Positions 1-5,182 of a DNA stretch of 5,550 nt are shown one piece after another (position 1 is the first letter of the stretch; each line of letters opens with the position of its first letter). The notes below the pieces were generated by a model. That model saw only the letters and a list, made by a program, of their open reading frames with translations. It was not told where the DNA came from and did no database searches. The position numbers and the translations under genes were made by a program. The stretch comes from CAYVKY01 sp964452115 (GTDB lineage: Bacteria; Bacteroidota; Ignavibacteria; Tepidaquicellales; Tepidaquicellaceae): NCBI GenBank assembly GCA_964452115.1, contig CAYVKY010000140.1, positions 1 to 5,550 on the forward strand, given 5' to 3'.

Positions 1-1
1 T

Positions 2-541
2 GAAAGCGGAATTAAAATGCACATGGACGGTGCAAGAATTTTTAATGCATCGGTGGAAACAGGAATTGATGTTATGGGTTATGCAAAACTTACAGATTCA
101 ATTTCGTTTTGCTTTTCAAAAGGTCTCGGAGCGCCCGTAGGCTCGGTGCTTTGCGGCTCGGCGGAATTTATTGATATCGCTCATAAATGGAGAAAAATTA
201 TCGGCGGCGGCATGAGGCAGGCAGGCGTGCTCGCAGCAGCCGCACTCTACGCTCTCGAACATAATGTTGAAAGACTGAAAGAAGACCACGCGAAAGCAAA
301 ATATTTCGCAAATGAAATCAATAAAATTGACGGCATCGAAGTTGAACTCGAAACCGTGCAGACGAATATGGTAATTTTCTGGACTACAAAATATCAGAAA
401 CCCGAATTCATCAGACTTCTTAAAGATAACGGCGTTCTGGTTTCTGCCGGAAGTTTCCATAAGATAAGAGCGGTATTTCATCTCGATGTGCAGATGAATG
501 AAGTGACAAAAGCAGTTGAAGTAATTAAAAGTTTATTTTAG
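2..541 (+). CDS. ltaE: Low-specificity L-threonine aldolase, C-terminal part (5' end outside window)
   Basis: This PLP enzyme of fold type I cleaves L-threonine (and usually L-allo-threonine) to glycine and acetaldehyde in the cytoplasm. The reading frame is open from base 2, so the first methionine at 17 is internal. About 179 residues are visible, against roughly 340 in the family, so nearly half is missing upstream. The visible part begins with the family motif HMDGARIFNA. Its Asp and Arg (fragment residues 9 and 12) correspond to the residues that hold the cofactor pyridine ring. Next comes SFCFSKGLGAPVGSVLCG, with the PLP-binding lysine at fragment residue 40 (bases 119-121), and then GGGMRQAGVLAAAALYAL, also a hallmark of the family. 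The C-terminal small domain is complete and ends at TAG. The decarboxylase gene starts 3 nt later, so the two are probably one transcript. The family call is secure; substrate stereospecificity cannot be read from sequence. Other beta-eliminating lyases are less likely because of the exact motif match. Confidence 0.95.
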   Translation, partial: ESGIKMHMDGARIFNASVETGIDVMGYAKLTDSISFCFSKGLGAPVGSVLCGSAEFIDIAHKWRKIIGGGMRQAGVLAAAALYALEHNVERLKEDHAKAKYFANEINKIDGIEVELETVQTNMVIFWTTKYQKPEFIRLLKDNGVLVSAGSFHKIRAVFHLDVQMNEVTKAVEVIKSLF

Positions 542-544
542 AAA

Positions 545-1960
545 ATGAAATCAGGCGAATTCAGGAAATACGCTCAGGAGGTATTGGACTGGATCGTAGA
601 ATACTTTAATTCAGTCGAATCGTACCCCGTTAAATCTCAGGTAAAGCCGGGAGAGATTTTTAATAAACTTCCCGATGCACCCCCCTTTGAAGGTGAAAAC
701 TTCGAAAACGTATTATCTGATTTTAATGACATCATCATTCCGGGAATTTCCCACTGGCAGAATCCGAAATTTTTTGCATACTTCCCCACCAATACGAGTT
801 ATCCGTCGATCATCGCAGAAATGCTATGTGCTGCGCTTGATGCACAATGTATGAAATGGGAAACATCCCCTGCCGCTGCCGAACTTGAAGAAAAAGTGAT
901 GAACTGGCTTCGCGATTCAATCGGACTTCCGGATAATTTCACGGGAGTGATTCAGGATACAGCGTCAACTTCTACTCTTGCGGCGCTCATAACGGCGCGT
1001 GAAAAATATTCCGGCTTTGAAATCAATAAATCCGGATTTAAAAATCATCTGAAGTACAGAGTTTATGCATCAGTTGAAGCGCATTCATCGGTGGAAAAGG
1101 CAGTGAAGATATGCGGAATCGGAAGTGAGAACCTTGTTAAAATTTCGGTCAATGATGACTTCAGCATCAACACAAAAGAACTCGAAAATAAAATCAAATC
1201 CGATATAGCCGGCGGATATAAGCCGCTCTTTGCCGTGGCAACATTCGGAACCACTGGAAGCGTCGCCGTGGATTCGATTAAAGAAGTCGGATTGATTTGC
1301 AGAAAATATAACTTGTGGTTTCATATTGATGCTGCTTACCTTGGAACGGCTTTGCTACTGCCGGAATATCTTCCGCTGCTTGACGGAATTGAACTTGCAG
1401 ACAGTTTTGTTTTCAATCCGCACAAATGGATGTTCACAAATTTTGACTGCTCGGCATTTTTCATAAAAGACACATCGAGTCTGATAAATACATTTCAGAT
1501 GAATCCCGAGTATCTGAAAACGAAATCCGATACAATGGTAAATAATTACTGCGACTGGGGTGTGCCTCTCGGACGGAGATTCCGGGCGCTGAAATTGTGG
1601 TTTGTGATGAGATGCTTCGGAATTGCAGGGCTTCAGAATAAAATCCGCGAACACATTGAACTCGGGAAAATGTTTGAGGAAAAAATTTCCGAAGAGAGCG
1701 ATTTCGAAATTCTTGCTCCAAGATTGGCGAATGTAATTTGCTTCAGGTACAAGCCCGTAACCGCCAATAATACAGATGAGTTAAATAAAATCAACGAGAA
1801 TCTTCTGCAAGCCCTGAACGCTTCGGGAGAGATATACATTTCACACACAAAACTTAAAGGAATTTACACCTTAAGAATGGTAATTGCACAGACGAATGTT
1901 ACCATCAATCACGTTAATGAAGCATTCGAGCTCATTGTGCAGACTGCCCGCTCACTTTAA
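545..1960 (+). CDS. Group II PLP-dependent decarboxylase, aromatic-L-amino-acid decarboxylase type
   Basis: The protein is predicted to remove CO2 from an aromatic L-amino acid (Tyr, Trp, Phe or DOPA type) to give the amine, acting as a cytoplasmic dimer. Its 471 residues match the usual ~480 of animal and plant enzymes, and the N-terminus aligns with the start of that family (EFRKYAQEVLDWIVEY), which supports the ATG at 545. Landmarks in order are HWQNPKFFAYFP (70-81), GVIQDTASTSTLAAL (134-148), the cofactor-stacking His180 in VEAHSSVEKA, Asp262 in HIDAAYLGTALLLPEY, the PLP lysine Lys294 in FNPHKWM, and PLGRRFRALKLWFVMR (341-356). Tyr323 in NPEYLK falls at the catalytic-loop tyrosine; family members with Phe there act as aldehyde synthases, so ordinary decarboxylation is expected. 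No Shine-Dalgarno sequence precedes the start, which lies 3 nt after the aldolase stop, so translation probably depends on coupling or an A-rich leader. Glutamate or histidine decarboxylase is less likely. The exact substrate is not resolved. Confidence 0.93.
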   Translation: MKSGEFRKYAQEVLDWIVEYFNSVESYPVKSQVKPGEIFNKLPDAPPFEGENFENVLSDFNDIIIPGISHWQNPKFFAYFPTNTSYPSIIAEMLCAALDAQCMKWETSPAAAELEEKVMNWLRDSIGLPDNFTGVIQDTASTSTLAALITAREKYSGFEINKSGFKNHLKYRVYASVEAHSSVEKAVKICGIGSENLVKISVNDDFSINTKELENKIKSDIAGGYKPLFAVATFGTTGSVAVDSIKEVGLICRKYNLWFHIDAAYLGTALLLPEYLPLLDGIELADSFVFNPHKWMFTNFDCSAFFIKDTSSLINTFQMNPEYLKTKSDTMVNNYCDWGVPLGRRFRALKLWFVMRCFGIAGLQNKIREHIELGKMFEEKISEESDFEILAPRLANVICFRYKPVTANNTDELNKINENLLQALNASGEIYISHTKLKGIYTLRMVIAQTNVTINHVNEAFELIVQTARSL

Positions 1961-2452
1961 TTACAATCCCGAATATAAGCCCTGAATTTCATTTTTGAAA
2001 AAATCATAATCCCTTCCACCCAATAATCTTCTATACAGGTTGCCTCTGCTGTCATAAATATAAGTCATCGGAATGCTCCCGTCCCATTTACTGTCAATAT
2101 GGGACATAAAATCATCGCTGCTTTTAAAATCATTAATATAAGTTGTAAAGTCAACATTGTTATTTTTCAGAAACGGCAAAACGGCATTTTCAATATCGCT
2201 CGTTTCATCAACAGATATAAAAATAATTTTAAACCCCTTGTCTTTGTATTCATTATACAGCTGCACAAGGCCCGGGAATTCATCCGTGCAGGGTTTGCAC
2301 CAGGTTGCCCAGAGATTTATTAAATAGATATTCCCGTACAGACTGTCTTTTACCCGGTCAATGTCGGCTTCTGTTTTCAGATGCACGAGTGTCTGTGAAT
2401 TTAGGTAAAGACACGGGAATACCAAAAATAAAATTAAAATTAATTTTTTCAT
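1961..2452 (-). CDS. TlpA-like exported thioredoxin-fold thiol-disulfide protein
   Basis: This 163-residue protein has an N-terminal signal segment (KK followed by a hydrophobic stretch to about residue 17, with likely cleavage near NSQ-T at 20/21) and a single thioredoxin-fold domain. It should act outside the inner membrane as a disulfide reductase or oxidoreductase. The active site is INLWATWCKPCTDEFPGL, with Cys52 and Cys55. The cis-proline is Pro128 in SIPMTYIYD, followed by the usual beta-hairpin RGNLYRRLLGG. Cys14 lies inside the hydrophobic segment, but VFPC is a poor lipobox, so a lipoprotein is not favoured. The ATG overlaps the TAA of the upstream peroxiredoxin-like gene (TAATG on the minus strand), implying translational coupling. 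Its stop codon directly abuts the stop of the convergent decarboxylase gene. The redox partner and substrate are unknown; cytochrome maturation and general envelope repair are both possible. Confidence 0.9.
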   Translation of the reverse strand: MKKLILILFLVFPCLYLNSQTLVHLKTEADIDRVKDSLYGNIYLINLWATWCKPCTDEFPGLVQLYNEYKDKGFKIIFISVDETSDIENAVLPFLKNNNVDFTTYINDFKSSDDFMSHIDSKWDGSIPMTYIYDSRGNLYRRLLGGRDYDFFKNEIQGLYSGL

Positions 2453-3036
2453 TATGTGTTTCTTTTTATTGTGCAGCCGAACGATTTTGTTGTTTTGACG
2501 GAAACGTCTTTGCCTGCAAGTATTTCGTCAAGCGCGTTCTGCATATCGTGAGTTGTTACATTTTCAGCTTTCTGGCTGTCTTCAATTCTGCCGTGATACA
2601 GAATCACCCTGTCAGAATTCAAAATAAACACTTCGGGTGTCCTCTGTGCATCGAATAAATCGGCAATCTTGCTGCCGTTATCTTTCAGCACGGGAAATAA
2701 ATACCCGTGATTTTCAAAGTGAGTCTGAACTTCACCTGCGGATTCAGTCTGATTGGAATTTATTCCCCAGAATGTAATACCCTTATCAAGATAAGGTTTC
2801 ACGATTGAATTAATCCTGTCATTAAACGCCTGTACGAACGGGCATTCAGCCGACCAGAAAATAATTACAACCGCTTTCGAGTCTTTCAAATCGCTGAGTG
2901 TGTACGTTTTATTATCATAATTCGTAATCGAAAAGTCGTCAATTTTATCGCCCGGGTCTTTTGCAAATCCCAAACCCGCAAAAAGCATCATCAGAAGTAA
3001 TACCGCTAAATAATTTTTTTGTTTTTTCATTTTCAT
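2452..3036 (-). CDS. Exported peroxiredoxin-like (PRX-like, AhpC/TSA superfamily) protein
   Basis: This 194-residue protein has a signal peptide (basic MKMKKQK, hydrophobic residues 9-24, likely cleavage around FA-KD at 25/26) followed by a redoxin fold. The motif VVIIFWSAECPFVQAFNDRI places Cys65-Pro66 where thioredoxins have the first cysteine of CXXC. The second thioredoxin cysteine is absent (Val68 at that position). The cis-Pro motif is RTPEVFILN (Pro134), followed by YHGRIED. The C-terminus, SFGCTIKR with Cys188 seven residues from the end, matches the pattern of the PRX-like family related to peroxiredoxins, in which a distal cysteine may serve as resolving residue; that role is inferred. 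The first ATG at 3036 is chosen, but a second ATG six bases downstream (3030) would serve equally well. No Shine-Dalgarno sequence is visible. The gene leads a two-gene unit with the TlpA-like gene. Peroxidase activity is unproven; thiol reduction in the periplasm is an alternative. Confidence 0.88.
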   Translation of the reverse strand: MKMKKQKNYLAVLLLMMLFAGLGFAKDPGDKIDDFSITNYDNKTYTLSDLKDSKAVVIIFWSAECPFVQAFNDRINSIVKPYLDKGITFWGINSNQTESAGEVQTHFENHGYLFPVLKDNGSKIADLFDAQRTPEVFILNSDRVILYHGRIEDSQKAENVTTHDMQNALDEILAGKDVSVKTTKSFGCTIKRNT

Positions 3037-3125
3037 ATTTAAATTTTAATAACTCTAAACAAAAAAAAATATAAAGAGGTTTAACTTTTTATAAATTTTA
3101 CCGGTAATAACGGACATAGAGATAT
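3037..3125 (-). other. Leader/promoter region of the redoxin gene pair, no clear promoter assigned
   Basis: These 89 bases separate the four-hairpin element from the start of the peroxiredoxin-like gene and should contain its promoter on the minus strand. They are very A/T-rich, with a run of nine A on the plus strand (3061-3069). The best minus-strand match to the Bacteroidota -7 consensus TAnnTTTG is TATATTTT just upstream of that T tract, one mismatch away, but no convincing -33 TTG lies at the right distance. A perfect 10-bp palindrome, TTACCGGTAA, sits at 3098-3107 and could be a protein site or chance. No small ORF or RNA gene is apparent. Confidence 0.35.
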
Positions 3126-3135
3126 TAAACTTCAG

Positions 3136-3156
3136 CCCACGACTTTCAGTCGTGGG
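3136..3156. repeat. Outer hairpin A of the four-hairpin element
   Basis: A perfect 9-bp stem (CCCACGACT at 3136-3144, AGTCGTGGG at 3148-3156) closes a 3-nt loop, TTC. Compared with the mirror hairpin at 3284-3303, the first six stem pairs are the same. Pairs seven and eight differ in both strands at once (A-T and C-G here, G-C and T-A there), so pairing is kept. It is followed by AAAG rather than a T tract, so it is not a standard intrinsic terminator on the plus strand. Confidence 0.85.
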
Positions 3157-3176
3157 AAAGAATATTGTTTCTATTT

Positions 3177-3194
3177 AAACCGTTTCAACGGTTT
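3177..3194. repeat. Inner hairpin B of the four-hairpin element
   Basis: AAACCGTT at 3177-3184 and AACGGTTT at 3187-3194 form a perfect 8-bp inverted repeat around TC. With a bulge, the flanking ATTT/AAAT bases can extend the stem. The 18 bases recur as an exact reverse complement at 3246-3263. Confidence 0.85.
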
Positions 3195-3245
3195 TAAATA
3201 TTTGGCAATTTATTTCATTTTGATTTATTTACGGTTATTTCTTTG

Positions 3246-3263
3246 AAACCGTTGAAACGGTTT
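3246..3263. repeat. Inner hairpin C of the four-hairpin element
   Basis: AAACCGTT at 3246-3253 and AACGGTTT at 3256-3263 surround GA. This is the exact reverse complement of the hairpin at 3177-3194, so the two could also pair with each other across the 51-nt centre to form one long stem instead of two short hairpins. Confidence 0.85.
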
Positions 3264-3283
3264 ACATTTAATACTACATCGTA

Positions 3284-3303
3284 CCCACGGTTAAAACCGT
3301 GGG
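3284..3303. repeat. Outer hairpin D of the four-hairpin element, just downstream of the transporter gene
   Basis: CCCACGGTT at 3284-3292 and AACCGTGGG at 3295-3303 form a perfect 9-bp stem around AA. Read on the minus strand, the hairpin lies 17 nt past the transporter stop codon and could protect the 3' end of that mRNA. No U-tract follows in that direction (the next bases are TACGATG), so rho-independent termination is not supported. Confidence 0.85.
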
Positions 3304-3320
3304 CTTAAGTTTAGGAAAAT

Positions 3321-4628
3321 TTAATTTTTTGCTTCTGCTTTTTTTACTTTAAAGATTTTTGAATATACAAGCAGTCCCATTATTGTAAGCAGTCCGATGC
3401 CGCTGAATATGAGCCAAAATGCTGACGGGTTATGACGGTTTGTTATGAAATAAACGTACATATATGCGCCGAGTACACCCGCAATCGAACTGCCGATAAC
3501 GCCGTACAGGAACGAATAGCCGAGGTACAGCGCTTTTTTATCTTCGGGGGCGATGAGTCCGATATAACTTATGAATTTCGGATGAGCAATCATTTCTCCG
3601 AACGTGAAAATTATTATTCCGGTTATAAATACCCACGGACTGTTTGAAATTCCGAGTATCGCCATTCCGACAGTTCCGAATGCAATGCCCGTAATCATAG
3701 TCGGCAGCGGTTTTGTGTTTTTAACTATATTTGAAACCAAAATCTGCAGCAGTATAATTACGCCTGCATTAATTACAGTCACATGCTCCTCTTCAAATTT
3801 CCATCCCGGGTTGTTTACAAAAATTCCGAGGAATGAATTCACCGCATTATTCAACGGAGCCATATTAATATATTCTTTGAAATACCACAGCACTGCATCA
3901 TACATCTGGAAATATAAAACCCAAAATCCCGAATATATTACTATGAGCAGAATAAATTTAACATCCGTCAGCACGAGCAGCATTTCCTTGAATACTGTTT
4001 TAAGCGGTTTATTCGACTGCGATTTTGTCGGCTCTTTGTAAACGAATATATTCAGAAAGAAAAGCCATCCCGTGCCGATTGCCGCCATAAAGAATATATA
4101 ATTGTAACTAATATTTTTCAAAATCGGAATCAGTATCAGCGGGAAAAGAAATGCACCCAGATTTATTGCCCAGTAATAGATTCCGAATCCAAGTGTCGAA
4201 TTTGATTCATTTGTTGTACGCGCTATCGTGCCCGAAATGATTGGCTTGAAAACACCCGCACCAAGCACCGTTACAACGAGGCTTGCAAAAATCAGGTTGT
4301 ATGTTGATGAAAACCCCATCAGAAGATAACCTATGCTCATTGTAAAAAATGCGAACACCAAAACTTTTTTATAACCGAACCTGTGCGCAATTGCACCGCC
4401 GAGAATCGGCAGGAAATAAAGCAGAGGCGTTGTAACGCTTTTCATTATGCCGACGCTCTCTTTAGAAAATCCGAGTCCCCCGCCGGCTACGTTCATTACG
4501 AGGTAAACCGAAAACACGCTCATCACGCCGTAGTATGAGCCTCGTTCAAAAAACTCCATTAATATTACAACCCAGAAATTTTTTTTAAAATTTTTCAGAG
4601 TTGATGTGCTTTTGATGTTTTTATCCAA
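3321..4628 (-). CDS. POT/PTR-family MFS transporter (proton-coupled oligopeptide transporter type)
   Basis: This 435-residue polytopic inner-membrane protein has about 12 hydrophobic segments and is probably a proton-driven importer of di- and tripeptides or similar solutes. Family marks are the helix-1 motif EFFERGSYYG (25-34), close to ExxERFxYYG with Gly30 in place of Phe; GGAIAHRFGYKKVLV (77-91) in the helix 2-3 loop; Lys128 in GAGVFKPIISG, at the conserved helix-4 lysine; GFGIYYWAINLGAF (147-160), the second POT signature; FWVLYFQMYD (235-244) in helix 7; and Glu346 in FTFGEMIAHP, at the helix-10 glutamate. Proton-coupling and substrate-contact positions are therefore kept. It is somewhat shorter than typical bacterial POTs (about 480-500 residues, often 14 helices). 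The start is TTG at 4628-4626: no ATG lies in frame upstream, and the next Met (24) would remove the start of helix 1. It diverges from the cupin gene across 39 bp. Substrate is inferred from family only. Confidence 0.88.
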   Translation of the reverse strand: MDKNIKSTSTLKNFKKNFWVVILMEFFERGSYYGVMSVFSVYLVMNVAGGGLGFSKESVGIMKSVTTPLLYFLPILGGAIAHRFGYKKVLVFAFFTMSIGYLLMGFSSTYNLIFASLVVTVLGAGVFKPIISGTIARTTNESNSTLGFGIYYWAINLGAFLFPLILIPILKNISYNYIFFMAAIGTGWLFFLNIFVYKEPTKSQSNKPLKTVFKEMLLVLTDVKFILLIVIYSGFWVLYFQMYDAVLWYFKEYINMAPLNNAVNSFLGIFVNNPGWKFEEEHVTVINAGVIILLQILVSNIVKNTKPLPTMITGIAFGTVGMAILGISNSPWVFITGIIIFTFGEMIAHPKFISYIGLIAPEDKKALYLGYSFLYGVIGSSIAGVLGAYMYVYFITNRHNPSAFWLIFSGIGLLTIMGLLVYSKIFKVKKAEAKN

Positions 4629-4636
4629 TCTATTAA

Positions 4637-4660
4637 TATTTAATTTTGTAAAATTAAATA
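4637..4660. promoter_or_regulatory. Centred A/T palindrome in the divergent transporter-cupin gap, candidate operator
   Basis: The 39-bp gap between the two divergent start codons holds a perfect inverted repeat with 11-bp arms, TATTTAATTTT (4637-4647) and AAAATTAAATA (4650-4660), around GT. Eight bases separate it from the TTG start on the left and seven from the ATG on the right, so it sits at the exact middle. Its size fits a dimeric repressor or activator site that could control both genes, but no regulator is encoded nearby. The arms are purely A/T, so a chance origin or a role in DNA melting cannot be excluded. Confidence 0.5.
4641..4648 (+). promoter_or_regulatory. Putative Bacteroidota-type -7 element for the cupin gene
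   Basis: TAATTTTG matches all fixed positions of the Bacteroidota -7 consensus TAnnTTTG. Transcription would then begin near 4653, leaving a leader of about 15 nt. The nearest upstream TTTG (4611-4614) is 26 nt away, longer than the usual spacing, so the -33 element is uncertain. By the symmetry of the palindrome, the minus strand carries TAATTTTA at the mirrored position, one mismatch from consensus and possibly the transporter's -7 element. Confidence 0.4.
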
Positions 4661-4667
4661 AAATATA

Positions 4668-5144
4668 ATGAACGATAAAGTTGAAAAGTTAATACACTCT
4701 CTGAATCTCGAACCGCACCCCGAAGGCGGATATTTCCGCGAAACATACAGAAGCAGTGAAACGGCATATATTTCGGCAAAATATCAGGGGCTCCGGAACC
4801 TCAATACGGCTATATATTATCTGCTCACAAAAAATGATATTTCAAAATTTCACAGATTAAAATGCGACGAACTGTGGCATCACTATGACGGAGGCATTCT
4901 GTCAATTTATATTTTTAATCCCGAAGGCACGCTTGAAATCATCGAACTCGGAAATGACAATAATTTTCAGGTTATAGTTAAGAAAGGACAATGGTTTGCT
5001 GCAAGAGTAACCGACGGGGATTATGTATTATCGGGATGCACAACCGCACCGGGATTCGATTATTCCGATTTTGAAATCGCGGACAGTGAAACCCTGCTGA
5101 AACAATACCCTGAATACGAAAAAATTATTAAAGAATTTTTTTGA
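4668..5144 (+). CDS. Cupin superfamily protein, DUF985 (Cupin_5) family
   Basis: This 158-residue single-domain protein is predicted to be cytoplasmic (no signal peptide) and spans the whole DUF985 family length. Conserved blocks appear in order: LEPHPEGGYFRETYRS (14-29), the strand LNTAIYYLLT (45-54), FHRLKCDELWHHYDGG (61-76) carrying the cupin-type histidines and glutamate, VIVKKGQWFAARV (102-114), and SGCTTAPGFDYSDFEIAD (122-139), the strongest signature of the family. Members adopt a RmlC-like beta-barrel and usually dimerise. The biochemical role of most is not established, although resemblance to sugar-epimerase-type cupins is often noted, so no reaction is assigned here. The ATG at 4668 lies 39 bp from the divergent transporter start, behind the centred palindrome. 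There is no Shine-Dalgarno sequence; the leader is A/T-only. The rhodanese-domain gene follows 38 bp downstream on the same strand. Confidence 0.92.
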   Translation: MNDKVEKLIHSLNLEPHPEGGYFRETYRSSETAYISAKYQGLRNLNTAIYYLLTKNDISKFHRLKCDELWHHYDGGILSIYIFNPEGTLEIIELGNDNNFQVIVKKGQWFAARVTDGDYVLSGCTTAPGFDYSDFEIADSETLLKQYPEYEKIIKEFF

Positions 5145-5182
5145 ACTAATATTGTTTTATTAGTAAAAAGACCGCAATTAAT

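Larger units (their letters stand above)
3126..3313. repeat. Symmetric four-hairpin intergenic element (REP-doublet/MITE-like)
   Basis: This 188-bp noncoding element contains four hairpins in mirror order: outer 9-bp stem, inner 8-bp stem, inner 8-bp stem, outer 9-bp stem. Its ends are inverted repeats that match at 15 of 16 positions: TAAACTTCAGCCCACG at 3126-3141 and the complement of TAAACTTAAGCCCACG at 3298-3313. The inner hairpins (3177-3194 and 3246-3263) are exact reverse complements of each other over 18 bases. Each inner hairpin is exactly 20 nt from its outer hairpin (3157-3176 and 3264-3283), and 51 nt of A/T-rich DNA separates the halves. No target-site duplication is visible. Tandem hairpins of this kind, in inverted pairs, are known for REP/BIME elements linked to Y1-type RAYT transposases and for IS200/IS605-derived elements; assignment to that class is inference. 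The element begins 7 nt after the transporter stop codon and ends about 90 nt before the redoxin start. Confidence 0.8.

Noticed and set aside
116..481. Open frame on the minus strand inside the threonine aldolase gene (121 codons)
   Set aside because: It lies entirely opposite a conserved enzyme gene and its translation shows no recognisable domain.
2405..2413. Lipoprotein signal in the TlpA-like protein at Cys14 (VFPC)
   Set aside because: The residues before the cysteine do not fit a lipobox (Phe-Pro instead of small residues), while NSQ-T a few residues later fits ordinary signal-peptide cleavage.
3098..3107. Palindrome TTACCGGTAA upstream of the redoxin pair as an operator
   Set aside because: A 10-bp palindrome alone is too short to claim, and no known regulator site or second copy is visible.
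3284..3303. Rho-independent terminator for the transporter gene
   Set aside because: The stem is good but no U-tract follows on the minus strand.
3126..3313. CRISPR array, because of the repeated AAACCGTT-type units
   Set aside because: Only two copies of each unit exist, in inverted rather than direct orientation, with unequal spacers and no cas genes nearby.
3604..4041. Open frame of 145 codons on the plus strand inside the transporter gene
   Set aside because: It is antisense to conserved transmembrane coding sequence and has no recognisable motif; treated as a shadow frame.
5147..5154. TAATATTG as a -7 promoter element for the rhodanese-domain gene
   Set aside because: It has one mismatch to TAnnTTTG and no -33 TTG at a fitting distance; the gene may simply be co-transcribed with the cupin gene.
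5145..5164. 7-bp inverted repeat ACTAATA/TATTAGT with a 6-nt loop right after the cupin stop, as a terminator
   Set aside because: The stem is nearly all A/T and is followed by AAAAAG on the plus strand, not a T tract; in this A/T-rich gap such a repeat is weak evidence.
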